From: Ignavibacteriaceae bacterium
Lineage (GTDB): Bacteria > Bacteroidota > Ignavibacteria > Ignavibacteriales > Ignavibacteriaceae
Reading direction: 5' to 3'
NCBI GenBank assembly: GCA_031292465.1
Contig: JARLHB010000157.1
Span: 1-8,019 of the forward strand
Length of the DNA: 8,019 nucleotides
The position numbers and the translations under genes were made by a program. The notes under the pieces were generated by a model. That model was not told where the DNA came from and made no database searches. It saw only the letters and a list, made by a program, of their open reading frames with translations. Below, in pieces: positions 4,727-8,019 of this stretch (its first letter is position 1; the number at the start of each line of letters is the position of its first letter).

Positions 4727-6202
4727 ATGGATTTCAATAAATTTAAAGAGTTGTCTAAAGACTATAATCTAGTACCTGTCTACGAGGTAATTACGGCTGA
4801 TTTGCTAACGCCTGTGCTTGCATATTTAAAAATACGTGAGAAGGGCAAGCAAAATTTTCTGCTTGAATCAGTAGAAGGCTCATCCAGCCTGGCAAGGTAT
4901 TCTTTTATAGGAAAGAATCCTGAAAAAATTATCCGCAATAAATCGCTTGAAATAACGGAAAGCGTAAACGGTACAACTACGGTTTTGCATAAAAGTATTT
5001 TTGAATATTTGCGTGAAGAGATTAATAAAATTAGACAGCCGAAGCTGGATGTACTTCCATACTTTACTGGCGGAATTGTAGGCTACCTGGGATATGAGAA
5101 CATTGCGCTGATTGAAAACGTAATAAAATTTGATACCGAGAGCTTTAATAATCCTGATTCAATATTCGGCATTTACAATACTATACTTGCATTCGACCAT
5201 TACAAGCACCAGATTATTTTAATAACAAACGTAAAAATAAATCCGGATACAGATTTACTAACAGCATATAATAAGGCAAGAGAAATACTTGCCGCGCTTA
5301 GAGTAGAGCTTAGAAAACCAGTTGAATATCATTCCGACTTTAAGCTTGACGGTGAAATAAAAGAGTATTTTGATCCTGAAGACTATTATAAACAGGTAGA
5401 AGCAGGTAAAAGAAATATTGTTGAAGGCGATATTTTTCAGATTGTACTTTCACAGAGATTTTCTTCCGGTTACCACGGCGATTTGCTGAATGTTTACCGC
5501 GCTTTAAGAATAATAAACCCTTCCCCTTACATGTACTACCAGGAATATGAAAATAATTTTACTGTAATCGGCACTTCACCGGAAGATTTATTAAAAGTTA
5601 AAAACAGGAAAACACAGTTGCTGCCGATTGCTGGAACACGCCGCCGCGGTAATACAGAAGCAGAAGACAAAGAGCTTGAACTGGATATGGTAAACGACCC
5701 TAAAGAACAGGCTGAACATACTATGCTGGTTGACTTGGGAAGAAACGATCTTGGCAGAGTATGTAAATACGGTTCGGTTGCTGTTACCGAGAATATGAGG
5801 GTGCAAAGATACTCTCATGTTATGCATATGGTTTCAAAAGTTGAAGGAGAACTGGCAGATGATAAGGATTCCATTGATGCATTAAAGTCATGCTTCCCTG
5901 CCGGCACGGTATCAGGTGCGCCTAAAATCCGCGCAATACAATTAATAAATGAATATGAAAAGAAAGAAAGAAATGTTTACGCAGGCGCAGTAGGGTACTT
6001 TGATTTTTACGGCAACCTGGATATGTGCATTGCAATAAGAACTCTTTTTGCCAAGAAAGATGTTGTCTACTGGCAGGCTGGAGCGGGCATCGTTGCAGAC
6101 AGTCAGCCCGTGCTTGAAGCGAAAGAGATAAGGAATAAATCTGCTGCGTTAATAAGTGCTTTAAAATATGCGGAGGTAATTGATGAAAATATTAGTAATT
6201 GA
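4727..6202 (+). CDS. trpE: anthranilate synthase component I
   Basis: TrpE converts chorismate to anthranilate, the first step of tryptophan synthesis, using ammonia supplied by TrpG. The 491 residues match a stand-alone TrpE. The N-terminal domain (about 15-165) contains LLESVEGSSSLARYSFIG (45-62); the LLES motif is the tryptophan feedback-inhibition site in characterised enzymes. The chorismate-binding domain (about 214-475) shows GDIFQIVLSQRF, the SPYMYY block, PIAGTRRRG (300-308), LVDLGRNDLGRV (334-345), PAGTVSGAPKIRA (391-403) and GAGIVADSQPVLE (452-464). PIAGTRRRG, the SPYMYY block and the LLES motif favour TrpE over the related PabB. Only one Trp residue (449) occurs in the protein. 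The start is ATG 4727 with AAAGG six bases before it. Its end overlaps the start of trpG, which suggests translational coupling and matched subunit amounts. Confidence 0.97.
   Translation: MDFNKFKELSKDYNLVPVYEVITADLLTPVLAYLKIREKGKQNFLLESVEGSSSLARYSFIGKNPEKIIRNKSLEITESVNGTTTVLHKSIFEYLREEINKIRQPKLDVLPYFTGGIVGYLGYENIALIENVIKFDTESFNNPDSIFGIYNTILAFDHYKHQIILITNVKINPDTDLLTAYNKAREILAALRVELRKPVEYHSDFKLDGEIKEYFDPEDYYKQVEAGKRNIVEGDIFQIVLSQRFSSGYHGDLLNVYRALRIINPSPYMYYQEYENNFTVIGTSPEDLLKVKNRKTQLLPIAGTRRRGNTEAEDKELELDMVNDPKEQAEHTMLVDLGRNDLGRVCKYGSVAVTENMRVQRYSHVMHMVSKVEGELADDKDSIDALKSCFPAGTVSGAPKIRAIQLINEYEKKERNVYAGAVGYFDFYGNLDMCIAIRTLFAKKDVVYWQAGAGIVADSQPVLEAKEIRNKSAALISALKYAEVIDENISN
6172..6176 (+). promoter_or_regulatory. 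ribosome binding site deciding the ATG start of trpG
   Basis: GGAGG inside the end of trpE lies six bases before the ATG at 6183. This favours that ATG over the in-frame TTG at 6180 and gives the usual MKILVIDNYDSF opening. Confidence 0.75.
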
Positions 6203-6749
6203 TAACTACGATTCATTCACTTATAACCTTGTGCAGCTATTAGGAAAATTTGACTGCGAGCTGGTTGTAAAAAGGAATGATGAAATTTCAGAAGAAGAAA
6301 TAAAGGAATTGAACCCTGATAAAATATTAGTCTCCCCCGGCCCGGGCAGGCCTGAAGATGCAAATGTTTCCGTTACTGCATTTCAAAAATTCGGCAGCAT
6401 GATTCCAATACTCGGCGTTTGCCTTGGCCATCAGGCGCTGGGATATGTTTTCGGCGGAAAGATAATAAAAGCGCCTGTTTTAATGCATGGCAAAACTTCA
6501 AACATCAGGCATGATAATAAAACAATTTTTAAAGATGTGCCGCAAAATTTCAGGGCTACGCGTTATCATTCACTTATTGTTGAAAGAGAATCTTTGCCTG
6601 ATTCGCTTGAAATTACTGCCGAAACGGATGACGGCTGCATTATGGGACTAAGGCATAAAAAATATCCTGTTGAGGGAATACAATTTCATCCCGAATCCTT
6701 TTTAACAGATGAAGGTTATAAAATAATTAAAAACTGGTTGTCATTATGA
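6183..6749 (+). CDS. trpG: anthranilate synthase component II (glutamine amidotransferase)
   Basis: TrpG hydrolyses glutamine and passes ammonia to TrpE. The 188 residues form a complete class I glutamine amidotransferase domain: MKILVIDNYDSFTYNLVQ at the start, the oxyanion region VSPGPGRPEDA (50-60), the nucleophile Cys80 in GVCLGHQALG, the MHGKTSNIRHD loop, RYHSLIVE (127-134), and the catalytic His169 and Glu171 in IQFHPESFLT. The start chosen is ATG 6183, three bases inside the longest frame, because GGAGG lies six bases upstream. It overlaps the end of trpE by 20 bases and shares ATGA with trpD, so the three genes are tightly coupled. In several bacteria this subunit also serves PabB in folate synthesis; no pabB is visible here, so that remains open. 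It has a single Trp residue. Confidence 0.96.
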   Translation: MKILVIDNYDSFTYNLVQLLGKFDCELVVKRNDEISEEEIKELNPDKILVSPGPGRPEDANVSVTAFQKFGSMIPILGVCLGHQALGYVFGGKIIKAPVLMHGKTSNIRHDNKTIFKDVPQNFRATRYHSLIVERESLPDSLEITAETDDGCIMGLRHKKYPVEGIQFHPESFLTDEGYKIIKNWLSL

Positions 6750-7771
6750 TAAAAGAATATTTACAAAAAGTAATAGGAAATGAAGATTTGTCATTTGATG
6801 AATCTTATACAGCAATGAGTGAAATTATGAGCGGTGAAGTTAACAATTCTCATCTGGCAGGATTCCTTATAGCGCTAAAATCTAAAGGAGAAAGGCCCGC
6901 TGAAGTAGCAGGCTTTGCAAAAGCTATGCAGGAAAAAAGCATACGTGTTCACTGCGATGATGAAAATGCAATAGACTTGTGCGGAACAGGCGGGGATAAT
7001 TCCGGGAGCTTCAATATATCAACTGCATCAGCATTTGTCGCAGCGGCAGCAGGAGTAAAAGTTGCAAAGCACGGCAACCGCTCTATATCAAGCAAAAGCG
7101 GCAGCGCAGACGTTTTGCAAATGCTTGGCGTTAATATCAACATGGCAAAAGAACATTCCGAAGAAGCGCTGAATAAAATCGGCATCGCCTTTTTATTTGC
7201 GCCTCAGTACCAACCTGCAATGAAGTATGCGGCGCCGGTACGCAAAGAGCTCGGAATGAAAACTGTATTTAACATGCTTGGCCCGCTGACCAATCCGGCA
7301 AGAGTAAAAAAACAAATTATCGGTACATTTAATTACGAAGCGGCTAATACTATGGCGGAAGCGGCTAAATACCTGGATCTAAAAAAAGTATGCTTCCTGT
7401 GCGGCAGCGGCAAGTATGATGAAATATATCTTGGCGACGATACAAAGGTTCATGAATACAATGCAGGCAAAGAGATTAAGTCTTATACATTGTCTAATAA
7501 ATCATTTGACTATCCTTTAATACAATTTGATGATATTAAAGGCGGCACTCCGGAAGTTAATGCACAAATTATTCTTGATATATTTGAAGGGAAAGAAAGG
7601 AACGGAGCTTTTCACACAGTTGCTGCAAACACTGCTTTAGCCCTGTACGCTTCTGATTTTTCAAGCAGTCTGGAAGATTGCAAAAAAGCTGCCGAAGAAG
7701 CCATACTAAGCGGCGCTGCAATGGCAAAGTTAAATGAATTTAAGAAATTCAGCAGCGCATATAAGAATTAG
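6746..7771 (+). CDS. trpD: anthranilate phosphoribosyltransferase
   Basis: TrpD transfers the phosphoribosyl group of PRPP to anthranilate, the second committed step to tryptophan. The 341 residues match the family length. An N-terminal helical domain (about 1-70) is followed by the PRPP-binding CGTGGDNSGSFNIST (79-93) and KHGNRSISSKSGSADVL (108-124). The anthranilate-binding region APVRKELGMKTVFNMLGPLTNPA (163-185) contains the conserved Arg166. A later acidic pair, DD at 263-264 in FDDIKGG, fits the metal-binding region. The start ATG at 6746 overlaps the trpG stop in an ATGA arrangement. It is a single-function enzyme, not a TrpG-TrpD fusion as in E. coli. It contains no Trp residue. It is followed by non-coding DNA and not by trpC, so the transcript may end here, although no strong terminator was found. 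Confidence 0.97.
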   Translation: MIKEYLQKVIGNEDLSFDESYTAMSEIMSGEVNNSHLAGFLIALKSKGERPAEVAGFAKAMQEKSIRVHCDDENAIDLCGTGGDNSGSFNISTASAFVAAAAGVKVAKHGNRSISSKSGSADVLQMLGVNINMAKEHSEEALNKIGIAFLFAPQYQPAMKYAAPVRKELGMKTVFNMLGPLTNPARVKKQIIGTFNYEAANTMAEAAKYLDLKKVCFLCGSGKYDEIYLGDDTKVHEYNAGKEIKSYTLSNKSFDYPLIQFDDIKGGTPEVNAQIILDIFEGKERNGAFHTVAANTALALYASDFSSSLEDCKKAAEEAILSGAAMAKLNEFKKFSSAYKN

Positions 7772-7791
7772 CTGCTTTCAGATTGTTCTTA

Positions 7792-7820
7792 CTTAGTGTT
7801 TCTTGGTGCTCTTAGTGTCT
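7792..7820 (+). repeat. degenerate 9-10 base tandem repeat
   Basis: Three head-to-tail units follow the trp operon: CTTAGTGTTT (7792-7801), CTTGGTGCT (7802-7810) and CTTAGTGTCT (7811-7820). A reversed copy of the core, CACTAAG, appears at 7939-7945. Short CTTNGTG-type runs of this kind occur as intergenic debris in environmental genomes; this is from memory, not from a search. Confidence 0.5.
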
Positions 7821-7858
7821 CGTATGTTAACAAATATAATTTTAATTGAATTTGTAAA

Positions 7859-7866
7859 TAAATTTG
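7859..7866 (+). promoter_or_regulatory. possible -7 promoter element
   Basis: TAAATTTG fits the Bacteroidota TANNTTTG element and lies 26 bases before the ATG at 7892. No TTG occurs at the expected upstream distance, so the support is weak. Confidence 0.25.
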
Positions 7867-7884
7867 TTGTTGTAAAATCCTGGC

Positions 7885-8019
7885 TTAAGGAATGGTAGAG
7901 CGTTTTGTGTCTAGATACATTCTTGTCAATGATATCGTCACTAAGAAATTACTCACCACTCCTTTAAGCTTCTTAAAAACTGAACAGTACTTAGAGATTC
8001 CAATAATGGAAATCCCGAA
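7885..8019. other. open stretch at window edge, possible start or end of a gene
   Basis: On the plus strand a frame is open from ATG 7892 to the window edge (42 codons, opening MVERFVSRYILVND). An in-frame TAA lies just before it, and AAGGA touches the ATG with no spacing. On the minus strand a frame enters from the edge and ends at TAA 7885-7887 (44 codons, ending YLDTKRSTIP). I recognise neither product. Both frames are too short to separate from chance in AT-rich DNA, and at most one is likely to be real. The sequence to the right would decide. Confidence 0.3.

Noticed and set aside
6180..6182. TTG as an upstream start for trpG.
   Set aside because: The ATG three bases later has GGAGG at better spacing and gives the standard TrpG N-terminus.
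7829..7868. AACAAAT/ATTTGTT inverted repeat, considered as a trp operon terminator.
   Set aside because: The seven-base arms are AT-only apart from one pair, the loop is 26 bases and no T-tract follows, so it would be a poor terminator.
1..8019. CRISPR arrays, tRNA or rRNA genes, insertion sequences and integrases.
   Set aside because: I found no regularly spaced repeats, no tRNA-like cloverleaf and no transposase or integrase motif anywhere in the window.

Overview
The window looks like chromosomal DNA from a low-GC member of the Bacteroidota/Chlorobiota/Ignavibacteriota group. Three things point there: the general character of the housekeeping proteins, a promoter of the TTG-N19-TANNTTTG type known from Bacteroidota, and a mixture of AAGGA-type ribosome binding sites with genes that have none. 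The lineage is an inference; no rRNA or other decisive marker is present.

Layout. (1) Bases 1-555, plus strand: the 3' end of an unrecognised, very AT-rich gene, then a 60-residue HicB-like antitoxin-type protein with no HicA toxin next to it. Its stop codon abuts the stop codon of argS coming the other way. (2) Bases 556-3138, minus strand, read right to left: a membrane-anchored LytR C-terminal-domain protein, rsfS (ribosome silencing factor) and argS (arginyl-tRNA synthetase). This looks like one operon, and all three genes start on non-ATG codons. (3) Bases 3218-4155, minus strand: a small exported protein of unknown function that looks like an outer-membrane beta-strand protein, and panD (aspartate 1-decarboxylase), which makes the beta-alanine half of pantothenate. 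(4) Bases 4156-4556: an AT-rich divergent intergenic region with several small dyads and a strong promoter at its right end. (5) Bases 4557-7771, plus strand: a tryptophan operon, trpL-trpE-trpG-trpD. trpE and trpG form anthranilate synthase, and trpD performs the next step. (6) Bases 7772-8019: non-coding sequence with a degenerate 9-10 base tandem repeat, then an ambiguous stretch open in several frames that runs off the window.

The most informative part is the trp leader. A 30-codon reading frame with four consecutive Trp codons lies between a near-consensus promoter and a strong intrinsic terminator, which sits 11 bases before trpE. This is the architecture of ribosome-mediated transcription attenuation, and alternative pairings that could switch the terminator can be drawn. 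The predicted start of transcription is only about 4-7 bases before the leader ATG, so the leader peptide may be translated from an almost leaderless mRNA. Anthranilate synthase also keeps the LLES motif for feedback inhibition by tryptophan, so the pathway appears to be controlled both in transcription and in enzyme activity.
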